A stretch of DNA of 64,000 bases from Fratercula arctica (taxonomy: Eukaryota > Chordata > Aves > Charadriiformes > Alcidae), in NCBI GenBank assembly GCA_947846985.1, contig CANTUZ010000025.1, positions 11,220,100-11,284,099 of the forward strand, read 5' to 3'. A model generated the notes under the pieces. The model ran no database searches and was not told the DNA's origin. It saw nothing but the letters and a program-made list of their open reading frames with translations. Positions within the stretch are counted from its first letter, which is position 1, and every line of letters starts with the position of its first letter. The translations under genes were made by a program, and so were the position numbers. Below, piece after piece: positions 1 to 12,763 of this stretch.

Positions 1-855
1 AACATCTTTGTCAGCGACATGGACAGTGGGATTGAGTGCACCCTCAGCAAGTTTGCCAATAACACCAAGCTGTGTAGCACGGTCAACATGCTGGAGGGAA
101 GGGATACCATCCAAAGGGACCTAGACAGGCTTGAGAGGTGGGCCTGTGCAAACCTTGTGAAATTCAACCAGGCCAAGTGCAAGGTCCTGCACGTGGGTTG
201 GGGCAATCCCAAGTACAAATGCAGGCTGGGCGGGGAATGACTTGAGAGCAGCCCTGAGGAGAAGAACTTGGGGGTGTTGGTTGATGACAAGCTCAACATG
301 AGCCATCAATGTACACTTGCAGCCCAGAAAGACAACCGTGTCCTGGGCTGCATCAAAAGAACTGTGGCCAGCAGATCAAGAGAGGTGATTCTCCCCCTCT
401 ACTCCTCTCTCATGAGACCCCACCTGGAGTACTGTGTCCAGCTCTGGAGTTCTCAGCACAAGAAGGACATGGACCTGTTGGAGGGGGTCCAGAGGAGGGC
501 CACGAAGATGATCAGAGGGCTGTAGCATCTCTCCTATGGAGACAGGCTGAGAGAGTTGGGGTTGTTTAGCCTGGAGGAGAGAAGGCTCCAGGGAGACCTT
601 ATAGCAGCCTTCCAGTATCTGAAGGGGGCCTACAGGAGAGATGGGGATGGACTCTTTATCAGGGACTGTAGCAATAGGACGAGGGGTAATAGTTTTAAAC
701 TTAAAGAGGGGAGATTTAGATTAGATATCAGGAAGAAATTCTTTACTGTGAGGGTGATGAGGCACTGGAACAGGTTGCCCAGAGAAGTTTTGAAGGTCCC
801 ATCCCTGGAAGTGTTCAAGCCCAGGCTGGATGGGGCTTTGAGCAACCTGTTCTAG
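1..855 (+). pseudogene. CR1 ORF2 C-terminal part (end of reverse transcriptase)
   Basis: One frame stays readable from base 1 to the natural stop at 853-855, with two nonsense codons at 238-240 (TGA) and 523-525 (TAG). The frame starts in the palm of the RT, just before the catalytic FADD box, which here reads FANN: both metal-binding aspartates are lost. Downstream come the usual CR1 blocks ([45 protein letters not shown]). In an active element this protein would copy CR1 RNA at a nicked chromosomal site. This copy is dead and is a partial ORF because the window starts inside it. Confidence 0.92.
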
Positions 856-950
856 TGGGAGATGTCCCTGCCCATGGAAATGGGGTTGGAACTAGATGAT
901 CTTTAAGGTCCCTTCCAACCTAACCCATTCTATGATTCCATGATTCTATG
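1..950 (+). mobile_element. CR1 LINE, 3' part, cut by the window edge
   Basis: Seen: the segment carries the C-terminal part of a CR1 reverse transcriptase ORF2 followed by a short 3' UTR that ends in repeated ATTCTATG-like units at about 928-950. Known: CR1 is the main non-LTR retrotransposon of birds; copies are usually 5' truncated and end in this short tail instead of poly-A. The left end lies outside the window, so truncation cannot be judged. Its coding part is closest, within this window, to the copy at 45287-47440 plus 42675-42985, which suggests one subfamily. Confidence 0.95.
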
Positions 951-2330
951 CTGTAAATTTAATGTTAAATGGAACTTATTACTGGCAGTCAAAGACTACG
1001 TATTATCTCTGAATTAAGAAAAAAGCAACAAACCAACATACGTATACATTCTTTCCTACTTTCAGATTCCAAAGCACCAAATCTGGTATTCACTTCCGAG
1101 TCCCCTCATCTCCAAAAATAATATTTCTTGATATATCATTTTTGTTTATCAGTCACTGCTATGACAGTCAAGAAATCACAAAGGACTTGTGGCACCGTAA
1201 AGGTTATTTTTGTTAATCTAAGAAGGAAACATTGACATATGTTATTCTACTGGATAACTTATACTCCCTCAGTTTGTGAATCTTATCTGTAACAGTCTGA
1301 AAACTTACCTAAAAGCTGCTTTTATTTTGTGTCAATTTCTAGAGTTTAGAACCTGATTCAGCAGTCTGCCAGTGTTTAAATCCTGATCCTTGTGCCTTAA
1401 ATTTAGTATAAGCATGAAAGTATATATATGTATGAGCTACAAATACATTCTGCATAATAATTTATTTATTGCAATTTCCTGCTACTAAACTCATAAATAC
1501 ATGTTAGAGTTATGAAGACAGATTTCCATTTCTTAGCATAATTTTGAAGAAATAAGGATCTCTCTGAATTTGGTCTCACATTTTCTTTCTTTTTTACTAG
1601 AGAGAACAGTCTATTTGCTGGTATTAATTTTCAGTTATTCAGTTACTCATTAAATGTGAATTGTGAACTCTCTGGGAACTTTAAAGGGTCAAGCCCTGTT
1701 GACTTCAGCAGAAGCTTTTTCTGCATCAGATTAGATCATGCTTTCAGTGAGAGTCATCTGACAATAGGAAGTTTGCTTTCTGTTCCCTGTTATCTCCATG
1801 AAACCAACCCTCTAATCCAGTTGTTATTACTGATTTCTATCCTTCCTCTCAGTTGAGGATATATTTGCTTGTTTTGGAGAGTCTTTTGAGTGAGGGATAT
1901 ATGAGAGGCAGGAGTTAAAATTTAATTTTCTCTCCCTCTTTCTCCATAATCTGTTTCTGACATGTCAGTGTGGAGCCTGAGTGGAGCTCTCTACTACCTG
2001 TTTAGTGAATTATCTCAGGATTACCAGTGAGCACAAAGTTTGTATTAGTAAAATATTATAGGTCACAGTCCTGAAAAGCCTGAATGGCTTCACTCTAAAT
2101 GATATAGCAAACATATTTAACATTAGCCGTGTTATCTCCCAGGCTTGAATGTCCACCACTATGGTAAAAGACAAACTGACTGTTAACTGAAGCAGTTATA
2201 TGTGCCTGCGTTTTTCGATGCCTGGAGGAGAGAGCTTTCAGAAATGTAACCTGTCTTGTTCATTATAAAAATGCACACTTAGAAGACTAATAACAATAAA
2301 TATATTCTTCATCAGAGCGAAGTTCAGTGC
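951..2330. other. AT-rich DNA without recognisable gene or repeat
   Basis: No long open frame, no CR1 tail and no LTR-like ends were seen on either strand. A short open stretch around 1656-1856 has no recognisable motif and is compatible with chance. Confidence 0.6.
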
Positions 2331-2850
2331 TGTCATGGTTTCAGCTGGGTTAGAGTTGACTTTCTTACTAGCAGCTGGTATAGTGCTATGTTTTGGATTT
2401 TGGATGAGAATGGTGTTGATAACACACTGGTGGTTTTGGTTGTTGCTAAGCAGTCAAGGCCTTTTCTGCTCCTCACACTGCCCTGCCAGCGAGTAGGCTG
2501 GGAGTGCACAAAAAGTTGGGAGGAGAGACAGCCAGGACAGCTGACCCCAACTGACCAAAGGAATATTCCATGCCATATGATGTCATGCTCAGCATATAAA
2601 GCTGGGGGAAGAAGAAAGAACGTGATGGAGCCCTGCTCTCCTGGAGATGGCTGAACACCTGTCTGCCGATGGGAAGTAGTGAATGAAAGCTTTGCTTTGC
2701 TTGCATGCGCAGCTTTTGCTTTACCTATTAAACTGTCTTTATCTCAACCTACAAGTTTTCTCACTTTTACTCTTCTGATTCTCTCTCCCATCCCACTGGG
2801 GAGGGAGCGAGCTAGAAGCTGCGTGGTGCTTGGCTGCTGGCTTGTAAAAA
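2331..2850 (+). mobile_element. Solo LTR of an endogenous retrovirus (type 4)
   Basis: The segment opens with TGTCATGGTTTCAGCTGGG, a typical avian ERV LTR start, has a TATAAA box at 2595-2600, an ATTAAA polyadenylation signal at about 2727-2732 and a T-rich U5. The last few bases (expected ...ACA) have been lost or changed near 2850, so no target-site duplication can be paired. No internal retroviral sequence adjoins it, so it is best read as a solo LTR left by recombination. The LTR at 55056-55588 is of the same type (shared CAGCTGG start), in opposite orientation. Confidence 0.8.
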
Positions 2851-3954
2851 TAATATATTCTTATTGAATTTTGCTCCTATATCTTTGTGTCTGCCATTCA
2901 GAAAAAACACGCCTTCCAACTGATATTGAGAAAAGAATTAATTTTATTTTTTAATATAAATTTTATGCTGCAATCAAAACTCAGGTTTACATTTGTAGTC
3001 AAATATGTAGAGCATAATTGCTCAGGAGGAATTTATGCAAAGCAACAAGAAGTGGCTCATATTCCAAATGGCACAGTTTAAAATGTATGTATGCTATGGG
3101 CCCACTGCAGCAGACTCTAAGCTGTGTCAGCTGATCATGCATAAACAGGAACCACAGTAAGCAGCTGCTGTCAGACCTAAACAATAGCATTTCAAGCAGT
3201 TTATTTAACTGAACTAATTCTACAGAGACAACAGATTTTTCCTATTGTTATCGGCTTGCAGTGAAGCAGAACATCAAGCATGTCTCTCAGTAGTGGGCTT
3301 GTTTGGTCTCTTTATGTGGTATTTATAGCATGGTCTGGTTAATGTCAGTCTTTATTGGTATTCTCTTAAATCCAGAAATTTTACCCAGACTTTTACTAAT
3401 AAACCAAATCTTCTCATAGAAGCAATGTATATTTTCCAGCAAGTCCCATGAAAACTTCCAAACCTTTTTTAACTGTGTGTGGTTGTATTTCATTCCAACT
3501 CTTTTTGCATACTATAGTATTTATTTTTTTTCTTGATTTTTCTTCCACTGGAGACTTAACCTTTTATACACACATTTTTAACACATTTTGGTTCCATAAC
3601 TTTATTTGTTATGACAGCTTTTGATAGATATGGAAAAAACACAGAATTCTTGCACCAAGTACAGATAATAATGTAACTATCAGCCACCATGTTCTCATAA
3701 ACTGCAAAATGATGCATGCATAAACTGTGTCTGAAATAATACTTATCAGCTGTGGTAGAATAGCTGCATTAATAAAGATTTTTTTTTTCTATTTTTAACA
3801 TTTTGCTTTCTGGAGAGAAATGAATTTACCCCAAATACAAGGCCATGCTGAGGCACAGCCCAGTTTGACTTGGCAGAACCAGCTGTAAAAGCCAGTCAGT
3901 TCCTTACCTGATCATAAAAACTGTTTTTAGCAAACTTTGTTCCTTGCTTCCTAG
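2851..3954. other. AT-rich DNA without recognisable gene
   Basis: Short open frames only, none with a recognisable motif. Poly-T at about 3778-3788. The retroviral fragment that follows starts abruptly near 3955. Confidence 0.55.
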
Positions 3955-4270
3955 CACCTTTAAAAACTGGGACAAGCATTTAGCACAAGCTACCTGGCTA
4001 GTTAACACCAGGGGATCCATCAATCGAGCTGGTCCTGCTCAATCAGACCTTTTACATAATATAGAAGGGGATAAGGTCCCTGTGGTGCATGAAAGGAATA
4101 TGCTGGGGAAAGCTGTTTGGGTTTCTCCTACTTCAGGCAAAGGCAAACCCATTTGTGGGACTGTTTTTGCTCAAGGACCTGGATGTACTTGGTGGGTGAT
4201 GATGGAGAATGGAGAAATTCAGTGTGTACCTCAAGGAAATTTAACCCTTGGTGAAAATACCCAACTCTGA
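3955..4270 (+). pseudogene. ERVL-type integrase, C-terminal fragment
   Basis: An open stretch ending at a TGA at 4268-4270 matches the C-terminal third of the integrase seen in full at 43737-44525: it shares the blocks ATWLVNTRGS, NRAGPAQS, EGDKVPVVH, GKPI and GPGCTWWVM. The match begins near 3955; upstream sequence is unrelated. The catalytic D-D-E core is missing, so only the C-terminal, DNA-binding-like part remains. It is followed at the expected distance by a purine-rich tract and an LTR, so this is the 3' end of a provirus whose 5' portion has been deleted. Confidence 0.9.
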
Positions 4271-4631
4271 GCTGTATGATGTTAATTGTTATATAATACT
4301 AACAGCGTTCTATAAGTGTTTTTCAGGATAACATAGTGGTGATGAGACCTGAGCTAGTTTCATCAAGTGGTGTCCAGCAAACTCTTCAGGATGGACATAC
4401 TACCTGTGGACATGGACCACAATGAACTTTACATCATCTTTTTTGCCCTGACAGTCTGCTATGATAGATGAAAACCTGCAATTATGAACTAAAAGAACTT
4501 AATGAACTTTGGTGTATAAAGATAAAATCATAAGTGAGAGATCTATGTATCCATATATATGTATATATTTGATGGAAAAGAAGTGACAGTAATCTGAGCA
4601 TGATGCAAATGGTATGGAATAAGGGCTGGAA
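4271..4631 (+). other. ERVL 3' internal region with polypurine tract
   Basis: This stretch lies between the end of integrase and the LTR and resembles 44526-44934 and the reverse complement of 19164-19676. No env-like frame is present, as is usual for ERVL. A purine-rich run (AATAAGGGCTGGAA) directly before the LTR is the likely plus-strand primer site. Confidence 0.75.
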
Positions 4632-5391
4632 TGTCCTGGTTTGAGGTAAAACAGAACCAATTTTCTGATTTGTAATTTTACGTTTTAGCTGGGCCTCTTC
4701 TAACTGACTAAACTCTGAAATTCACAGCATATTGTTCAGAAACTGTTCACCCTCAGAGTGATAAGACCTGATTATACCAAGGAATGGTATGCACAGAGGC
4801 TCTTGCTTATACTTATTGCTCTAACAACCAAGGTCAGCTAACTTCGCTGTTTGCCCCATTAGAGGGTCAGAAGCGGAGAAGCGTAGAGGGGTCCCACCTG
4901 CAAGGAGGAGCAGATGGGACAGGTGACCCAAAACTGACCAACAGGGTATTCCATCCCATATGCATCACGCTCAGTATAAAAGCTAAGGGATCAAAGGGGC
5001 AAGGCTGCTCTGGCTCGCTTTTTCTTCCATGGTTGATGTCTGAGGAGGACCCTGTCTGTTCGTCTGCCTTTGATCCTGATCTGAGCATTCCTGACTCTAG
5101 TTCCGGAATCCAGCTCCTGTCCATCGCTGACTCCAGTCTGGGACTTTCCCTGTGTCTGCTGGTGACGCGATCGTCATCCTGGGAGCTGGATACGGTTTTG
5201 TATATATTGTATACTTTTTTTTTATTCTATTATTATTTAATATTTCCTTATTTATTATTATTTTCATTAAAGTAGTTTAGTTCTTTTTCTAAAGTCGTAA
5301 ATCTCCTTATCCCTTCCTCTCCTCTCTGAGGAGAGAGGGGGGTTAGGGCCATCTGTCGTTCTGATTGGCCAATCCGGCCAAAACAACGACA
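4632..5391 (+). mobile_element. 3' LTR of the truncated ERVL (type 3, 760 bp)
   Basis: The LTR runs from TGTCCTGG to CAACGACA. It holds TATAAA at 4975-4980 and ATTAAA at about 5266-5271, giving a conventional U3-R-U5 order. A related LTR lies in reverse at 52154-52874 and a U5-side piece lies in reverse at 47672-47848. Because the provirus lacks its 5' end, no target-site duplication can be checked. An open frame across its middle (4784-5275) spans promoter and poly-A signal and is not a gene. Confidence 0.88.
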
Positions 5392-8300
5392 AAGACACAA
5401 GGTAAATATCTAGAGGCCAGTATTCAAAGGTGAGCCATAAAAATGTGTCTAAAACATGTACTGACAAAGACACATGAGCTAGATCCAAGAAGACTGTACA
5501 CACAAGCTTACTCCTACCCAAGCCAGAAGCTCCAGCCAGAAAACAGTAGTGCTACTCTGACATACAAACAGGTCAGGAAAGCATTCCCCGCAAGCATGGT
5601 GCCACCTCTAAGGCAATGTTTCTTGCCAATGAACAGATTATGTTAACTCAGGCAGGTCTCCATGCTGCTGCAGCAGTCCTTCTCCTGGGTTCAGACCTGA
5701 TGCTGGTACCTTGGGAGATATTAATTCATGCTCATTCCACAGCAAAGACAGGCACTAAGTGTTTTGTATTTTCATCAAGAAGATTATAGTCCCAGGAAAA
5801 TAGTAATTAAAGGAATAGCTGTTTTCTCAGGCCACCTGCCTAATCAGGAAAAGCAAAATGTTTTCAGTTCAGCCCAAAATATTATTAAATGGAAGAAAGA
5901 TCCAAACCAAAACAAACAAAAAAGAACCCTGGGTTAAACTGCTTTGTTGCTTCAAAATGAAATATTCTATTTGATGACTTTTTTAAGCTTCTGCATTACC
6001 CATTTTAACTAGTGTTGGCAGTTTTGCATTAAAAATGCCTGTTTGAAAATATTGTTTTTCAAATCATTTCATATTGGGTATTTTCTGAATCCTTTTCCTT
6101 TATTTCTACTCTTTCAGTAGAACTGTTTGCAAATATGATACAAATTTCAGAATTGTTTCTATAGCTTGACTGCCCTGTCAAAACTGTGTACAATCAAAAT
6201 AGGAAATATTAAAAATTATAACTAGAAAATCATCCCACAAGTCCTAAGTAAGGTACTTTTAAGTTTTAAGATGTGATATAACAATTTAAGCAGGTATTTC
6301 TTTTTACTAAGTATTCCTTACTAGCAGTTTTTCTTATTAGTAAATCATCTTGTATGTATTTTTTACTGATATGAGTGTATGAGAGCCTTTATTATTATAG
6401 CAGCAGTCACATTAGGGACTCTAGTTCACGTCTGCTGAAAAAAGTGTATGTTGCCCTGCTAGCACTTCGGAGAACAATCATGAGCTTCTCCCCCTGCTCA
6501 TGAAAAGCTCTTAAAAAGCACTAACTGTTTGTTTTGGTTTTGTTTTCTTATTCTTTGCTTTGACATTTTTGAAGATTTTTTTGAGTATTTTCCATCAGTA
6601 AAGTCAAGTTATTAAAAAAGGAAGGGGGGGGGCTACTCTTTTAGTATCTGTTGTTCTTTTCTCTGTAGCAGGACTCCTGTTGGTACAACAATGAGAAATA
6701 CCTTTTAAATGTCAAAACAGCTATGTGGTCTGAAAGAACTGAAACCCTCATTCTAGAAGTATATAAGCTTAGAATCATAGAATTCAAGCTTCCATCAAAC
6801 AAAATAGTTAAGTACATAAGGTAGAAAGTAAATAAATTATTTTTATTTTAGGAAAATGAATAGTTCACTTGCCTTAGTAGGACTATTTAAGTTAAGCAGG
6901 TCTGATTCTTTTTTTCACTAAAAACCCTTTGTTCCCATCTGACAAAGGAACATACAGAGAATTATTGTGGTAATATAGTAAAAAACAAGGTCCATCCCAA
7001 ATATAGGCCAGAGGCACTTTGTGGAGTCTCAGATTAAGCAGCTGCTCAACTTCATCTAGACCCATGCAATTCTCAAACTCCACACATCCTCCAAAACTGA
7101 CTAGCAGGTAGGAGTTACTACAAATATTAGACGAATGTGTGTGCATTTGACATGGCAAAATGTGCACTGTTTGAGGCTTACTATCTTGAACATGCAGATG
7201 TTTAAGCTGCACTGATGTGCAGATTAGTAAAAGACCATTTTTCACTCACAGACACCAACTGTTTGCCCAGTTCACACTAACAGCCCTCAAAGGAGCTGGC
7301 TGAGGGTATGTACACACCAGATCTCGGAGGGGTGAGCTATGCATCTTGCAGCTCTCAATAAGAGGATTTTGGCTCGCAAGGTCAAGGAGGTTGGCCTCTT
7401 GTGAACTGGAGCAATACAGACCCTGCAGAGATTTGTGCACATGATTACTTTTAAGAGTGTGATTAGGTCCATTGATTGCAGTGGTGCTGTTTGCATACCT
7501 AAATTGAAGCACATACATAATCTTTTGCAATTTTGAGTTTTTACTCTCTACGGATTGAAAGATATTTTGGAGAAAAGTAGTATTTTCTAGATCCCTTTTA
7601 TATTACAATCAGACATCTTTCAGTAGCATTAAGAGTAAATTAATTCAAATTTACACTGTATGTAGTACTGTGTCAATCTGAAAAGGAAGACCAGGAAATA
7701 ACTGTGGTTCAGGCTTTCAAATCTAAATTCCAATTTGAAGTAGGCCACAAATGATGCTTGTTACAAAAATCATCTTAGAATTTGTCACTTGGGTGTCGCA
7801 GGTCATGGCCAAGGTGCTGTAGCAGAAGTGTTTTAAGAAACTCACTTAATCTTTGCCAGCATTCTATCTGTCCCTAGCTAGTGCTGAAAAATACCATTTT
7901 CATGATCACTCTATGAAATTAAAAATGCCAAACCTCAGTCTTAGTGTTAAAGGAAAAATATAAAAAAAACCTGTGTTCCTTCACTGAAAGGAAAAGTAGC
8001 TATAAATTAGGAAAACTGAAAATAAAACTTCTCAAGTAGAATGGTTTTATTTTTAAAGACAGGTACATGCACTTCCAAACATGCAGTTGTTTATCTTCCA
8101 AGTGAGATACTTATTCCTGTGAAGCCCTGCAACTGGTTTTATACCATTCAAAGTGCGATTACACTATTTACAAGAAAAAAAGGAAAAAAAAAAAAAAAAG
8201 ACATTTTTGCTTGACAATGAAAAAAACAAATTAATGAGTTCAGGATGTGATTTATAATATCTTTCCAAAATCCTACATGCAAAAGCCCTGAGCTCTCATC

Positions 8301-9913
8301 CCATGCAGCCTGTGCTAGAATCACAGAATCCCTCGACCCAAATGCAGACAGACACTGAACAGCAGCTCATTGTAGGACTGGATCCTTCCTTTGATGCAAC
8401 ACATGAAAAATTTGACTTGATAGAGCATAGACTGAGGAAGAAATGAATAAAAGGAAATGAAATTTTAATCTCACATAGTTACATTGCTCCAAATATTTTG
8501 TCTTGGACTTAGTGTAATTTAGTAGCTTTTTGGTTGGTGGCAGTGTGAAAAGCAACATGGGCTGGAAGACAAGAAGGAATCCCACCCATTACATGCTGTA
8601 AGAATTACAGGGGTAGAACAAAAAAATAAAAATATCTACATTATTAATATGTACAAAAATATTTCCTAAAACATGAATCATAGAAAGAAAATTGTGCTGG
8701 TTAGCAAATATGTGAACTTTTCACATATTCCCAGATAGCAAATCTGTGAACTTTTAAAAAAAGGATTAATTCTATTTAAGCCAATACTTTTATGGTTCAA
8801 GTTAAGACTATGTCTAGTTCAGGACCCAGATAAGCAAACATTTTCAGGATTAGGTCCAAACAGAAAAAGTAAGAAAGAAAATTTGTAAATCACAAAGTAA
8901 CTGAAAGATTTATCATGCTGCTTTGATACATATGCAAATTGATATGATTTGTAACTGTTGCAGGTGTTAGCAAATTCTAATTAATATGTTTTGTAGTGTG
9001 ATTAAGTAAGAAGATTAATTTTATTTCCATCTATCATTCATTTCCTTTCAGAACAGGCCTAAATAAAAATTTCAGAAAAGAAGCTAATAAAGCAAAGTCT
9101 AGTAAGGAAAAAGAATGTGTTCTGTTTTAAACATATCACCTGGAATAAAGTATTATTTCATGCATTTTTGAAAGCAGAGATTTAATAAAGAGCTACAGAT
9201 ATCTTTTTTACGACTGAATGAAGCTTTAACAGGAAGGAGGTTAAGAAATTAAACCAAAGTAACAATAGCACTGTAGTGAAAGAGGCACGGTCTTTTTCAT
9301 GCACATTATTCCCCCCCAGAGGCCTGTCACTCAGTAGAATAGATGTACTTTGACTCATGGGTGGCGATATATAGCCTAAGCTTAGCCTGAATCCTCTCCT
9401 AAAGGCTGAATCCTACAACCAGATCCTGACAACTTCCCTGCAGCACTATGGCATTTTTCACTAAATATGATCTGATAGGATTAGCAGCAGGCAGCAATTA
9501 CAAACTCTTCTTTGTGAGTCCTGAAGAGTTTTGATTTCTGTGTCAACTGATGCTGTATTTCAGATATCTATGGTGGTAAAACCTAAACCTTGAGTACTGA
9601 GATTGCATTCACATAGTCCAGGGCAACAAAACAACAAAGGATAGGAAGTTGTTTAAATTGAAGTATGTCTATATTGCTTTATTCTATAAGTAACACCCAC
9701 TCTCCAAATTACTGGGACTATTCACAGGCCATAATATAGTTGGCTGGGAATATTGTTAAAGCCACTAAAGCAAGATTGTTATCAGCACTTCTGCACCCAT
9801 TTTCCAGACTAATATCCAAAGTAGCCTAATAGTCAAGGAAAAGTTCTGGAGTCTGCTTGACTCTGAGCAGATTTTTATCCTGGAGGTAAAAGTGAGATTT
9901 TGATATTGAAAGA
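5392..9913. other. Non-repetitive AT-rich DNA, 4.5 kb
   Basis: No recognisable protein motif. The longest readable stretch is on the minus strand (7530 to 6892, interrupted once by a TGA at 7246-7248) and has no known domain. G-run at about 6623-6632, poly-A at about 8182-8199. Two AGAATCATAG/AGAATCACAG octamer-like matches at 6771 and 8317 are too short to call CR1 tails. Confidence 0.55.
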
Positions 9914-9938
9914 AGTAGTAGTAGTAGTAGTAGTAGTA
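9914..9938. repeat. (AGT)n microsatellite
   Basis: About eight uninterrupted AGT units. A simple trinucleotide repeat, likely length-polymorphic. Confidence 0.95.
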
Positions 9939-10174
9939 AATAAACAATATGAACATTCAAACTCTCTTGATCAAGGCTGCACACAAACTGGAAATGGAAC
10001 AGCAAAAAGTATGAACTGAAACCAGTGGTGTTATTTTAAACCTACGTGAATATTCACTAAAATGAAGAATACTAGTTTGCATTCTATCAAACTGCATACT
10101 TAACCTGAGCTTAACTGAGTTTTTTTCTGATAGACAAGTATCTGTGCACAGGCTTGCATGAGGGACAGCTTCGG

Positions 10175-11790
10175 TGCAGGTATGTCTGCAAGGGAATGGG
10201 GGTTCACGGCAAAAAAGGGGCTTTTTCCTGAGCTTTCCTGAGCCGGGGAAAGGCCGGGAGAGCGCAGACAGCCCGCGAGAGCCGGCAGCTTGCACGAGGG
10301 TTACTGAAGAGACGGGGGCAGGACCAGCAGTAACGGCACCCTCCCCACTCCCACAAAAGGCGGCCCTAGGGAGCACAGCGACCAGAGTGGGCAGAGTTGT
10401 GCGACAGTTCGCGCAGAAGGGCATGCGGAAGGGCCCTGAAGGGCTGTACCAGCTTGACCAGGGAGCCATGGTATCTACCCAGCGGAAAGCCTTGGCCTCT
10501 CCAAGCCCTACAATCAGCAGGACTGAGGCAGCTTCCCAGAAGGAGCTCTCGTGGGAGCACACTGCCACTCAGGTGTCAGGCTGAAGGGTATGCCCTACCC
10601 TTATGCCAGTATCAGATGGCAGCAGTGAGCATGTCTGTGGGAGATGTGCCCAGGTAGAGGAACTCCTCTGCCTAGCAATGGAGCTCCGGTAGGAGGTAAA
10701 TAGATTAAGAACCATCAGGGAGTGCGAGAGGGAGATAGACTGCTGGAGTTGCAGCCTACCTCCCCTGAACCAGGCCCAACAGGCAGAAAGGCCACATGAT
10801 ACAGAATATTCCCTGTCCTCCCTCTGCCTAGCCAAACAAGGTAACTTAGAGGATAGGGGGCTGTGGGAACATGTTCCTGCCTGGTGAAGCAGGCATGTCT
10901 CCCCAGTAACTCCCCCACCTTCCCAGGTACCCTTAAAAAATAGATATGAGGCTCGCAAGTGGAACTCGATCATGACAAGGAAGACAATTCAATGTCCACG
11001 GAGACGTCACCAAGGTTAAGTCAAACTACACCCGCACATCAAAGCATCTTCAGTAAAGAAAAAAAGATGAGTCATTGTCATAGGTGACTCCCTCCTGAAG
11101 GGAGCGAAAGGCCCAATATGCAGACCAAACCCACTTCTCAGGGAAGTCTGCTGCCTCCCTGGGGCCCAGGTTAAAGATATAAAAAGAAAACTTCCCTCTC
11201 TGGTAAGCCGTTCATATTACTACCCACTACTAATTTTTCAGGCAGGCAGTGATGAACTGATAACAAGAAGCCCAAGGGCAATCAAGAGAGACTTCCGGGC
11301 CTTGGGACAACTGGTTAAGGGGTGCAAGTAGTGTTCTCCTCTGTCATTCCAGTCACAGGGAAGGATGAGGGAAGCAACAAGAAGAGCCAGTGGATCAATA
11401 TTTGTCTCTGAGCCTGATGTCAGCGGCAGAACTTTGGTTTTTTTGATCATGGGTTGGTTTATACAACACCAGGTCTGCTGGAGACGGATGGGGTACACCT
11501 GTCTGAATGGGAGAAAAGGATCTTGGCACAGGAGTTCGCATGGCTCATTGAATGGGATTTAAACTAGATCTGAGGGGGAAGAGGATGAAACCAGGCTCTT
11601 TAGAGGTAAGCCTGGGGGTGGTGTGCCAATGTCTGTGGGATGGGATGCTAGTGAGGTCCCTTGGTCTGCTGACTCAGTGAAGGCAGGGGATGGAGATTCA
11701 CGCAACAGCAAAGATGCAAGGGTTATAGCCTGGGCTGCAGTGACCACACACTAGTGGAGTTCACGGTCCTGAGAGATACATGATCAGTCC
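10175..11790 (+). mobile_element. CR1 LINE, 5' half, internally deleted
   Basis: This copy has the 5' UTR-like GC-rich start (compare the reverse complement of 50020-50237: both contain AAAAGGGGCTTTTTCC-like sequence), a decayed ORF1 and, at about 11726-11775, a scrap of the ORF2 endonuclease (LGCSDHTLVEFTVLRD). Most of the endonuclease and all of the RT are missing, so a large internal deletion joined the end of ORF1 to the end of the endonuclease. It is unusual in keeping 5' rather than 3' CR1 sequence. Confidence 0.85.
10211..11560 (+). pseudogene. CR1 ORF1 remnant (Cys-rich/coil region and SGNH-type esterase domain)
   Basis: In one frame the conserved ORF1 landmarks appear in order: a CxxC-containing segment (HVCGRCAQVEELL, from 10630), a leucine-rich helix (RLRTIRECEREID), the linker QVPLKNRYEA (from 10924) and the esterase block I VIVIGDSLLKG (from 11071), where the serine of GDS is the nucleophile. 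Stops interrupt it, for example TGA at 10582-10584 at a position where the related copy at 48631-50019 has Cys. Known: CR1 ORF1 carries an esterase domain with a poorly understood role in retrotransposition. This copy is non-functional. Confidence 0.82.
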
Positions 11791-11950
11791 ATTTCCTTTT
11801 GCATAATATCTTGATGGAAGTTTTTATCTTTATACGTAATATTGTCTAAACAACACTTCAAACCAATTTGCAAACACTACATAAACAATATTTTGCAGAA
11901 GCTATTTACTTTGAAAGAAATACATTTGCTGTTCAACAAACTGATTAGAT

Positions 11951-12763
11951 GACATCAAGTTTGCTGCTGACACCAAGCTGAGTGGTGCGGTCGATGTGCC
12001 AGAGGGACAGGCTGTCATCCAGAGGGACCTGGACGAGCTAGAGAGGTGGGCCCGTGCAAACCTTATGAAGTTCAACAAGGCCAAGTGCAAGGTCCTGCAC
12101 TTGGGTCGGGACAATCCTCATTATCAATACAGGCTGGGGGATGATGTGATAGAGAGTAGCCCTGCGGAAAAGGACTTGGGGGTACTGGTGGATGAAAAGC
12201 TCAACATGAGCCAACAATGTGAACTTGCAGCCCAGAAGGCCAATCGCATCCTGGGCTGCATCAAAAGAACTGTGGCCAGCAGATCCAGAGAGGTGATTCT
12301 CCCCCTCTACTCTGCTCTCATGGGACCCCACCTGGAGCACTGTATCCAGCTCTGGAACCTTCAGCACAAGAAGGACATGGACCTGTTCGAGGGGGTCCAG
12401 AGGAGGGCCACGAAGATGATCAGAGGGCTGTAGCACCTCTCCTATGAGGACAGGCTGAGAGAGTTGGGGTTGTTCAGCCTGGAGAAGAGAAGGCTCCGGG
12501 GAGACCTTATAGCAGCCTTCCAGTACCTGAAGGGGGCCTACAAGAAAGTTGGGGAGGGGCTGTTTGCAAGGGCATGCAGCAATAGGACGAGGGGCAATGG
12601 TTTTAAACTCGAGCAGGGTAGGTTTAGATGAGACATTAGAAAGAAGGTCTTTACAATGAGGGTGGGGAGACACTGGAACAGGTTGCCCAGAGAGGTGGTG
12701 GAGGCCCCATCCCTGGAGACATTCAGGGCCAGGCTTGATGAGGCTCTGAGCAATCTGATCTAG
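11951..12763 (+). pseudogene. CR1 ORF2 C-terminal fragment
   Basis: The frame opens at KFAADTK (the first aspartate of FADD is Ala) and continues to the natural stop at 12761-12763, with nonsense codons at 12431-12433 (TAG, after MIRGL) and near 12628 (TGA). Blocks visible: [70 protein letters not shown]. It lacks endonuclease and most of the RT, as expected for a 5'-truncated insertion. Confidence 0.9.

Noticed and set aside
4784..5275. 163-codon open frame on the plus strand
   Set aside because: It crosses the TATA box and poly-A signal of an LTR; composition near the end is poly-Phe/Tyr from T-rich U5.
6771..6785. AGAATCATAGAATT, similar to a CR1 tail
   Set aside because: Too short, no CR1 3' UTR next to it; likewise AGAATCACAGAATCC at 8317.
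9957..10568. 203-codon open frame on the minus strand
   Set aside because: Antisense of the GC-rich CR1 5' UTR and ORF1 start, with no protein motif of its own.
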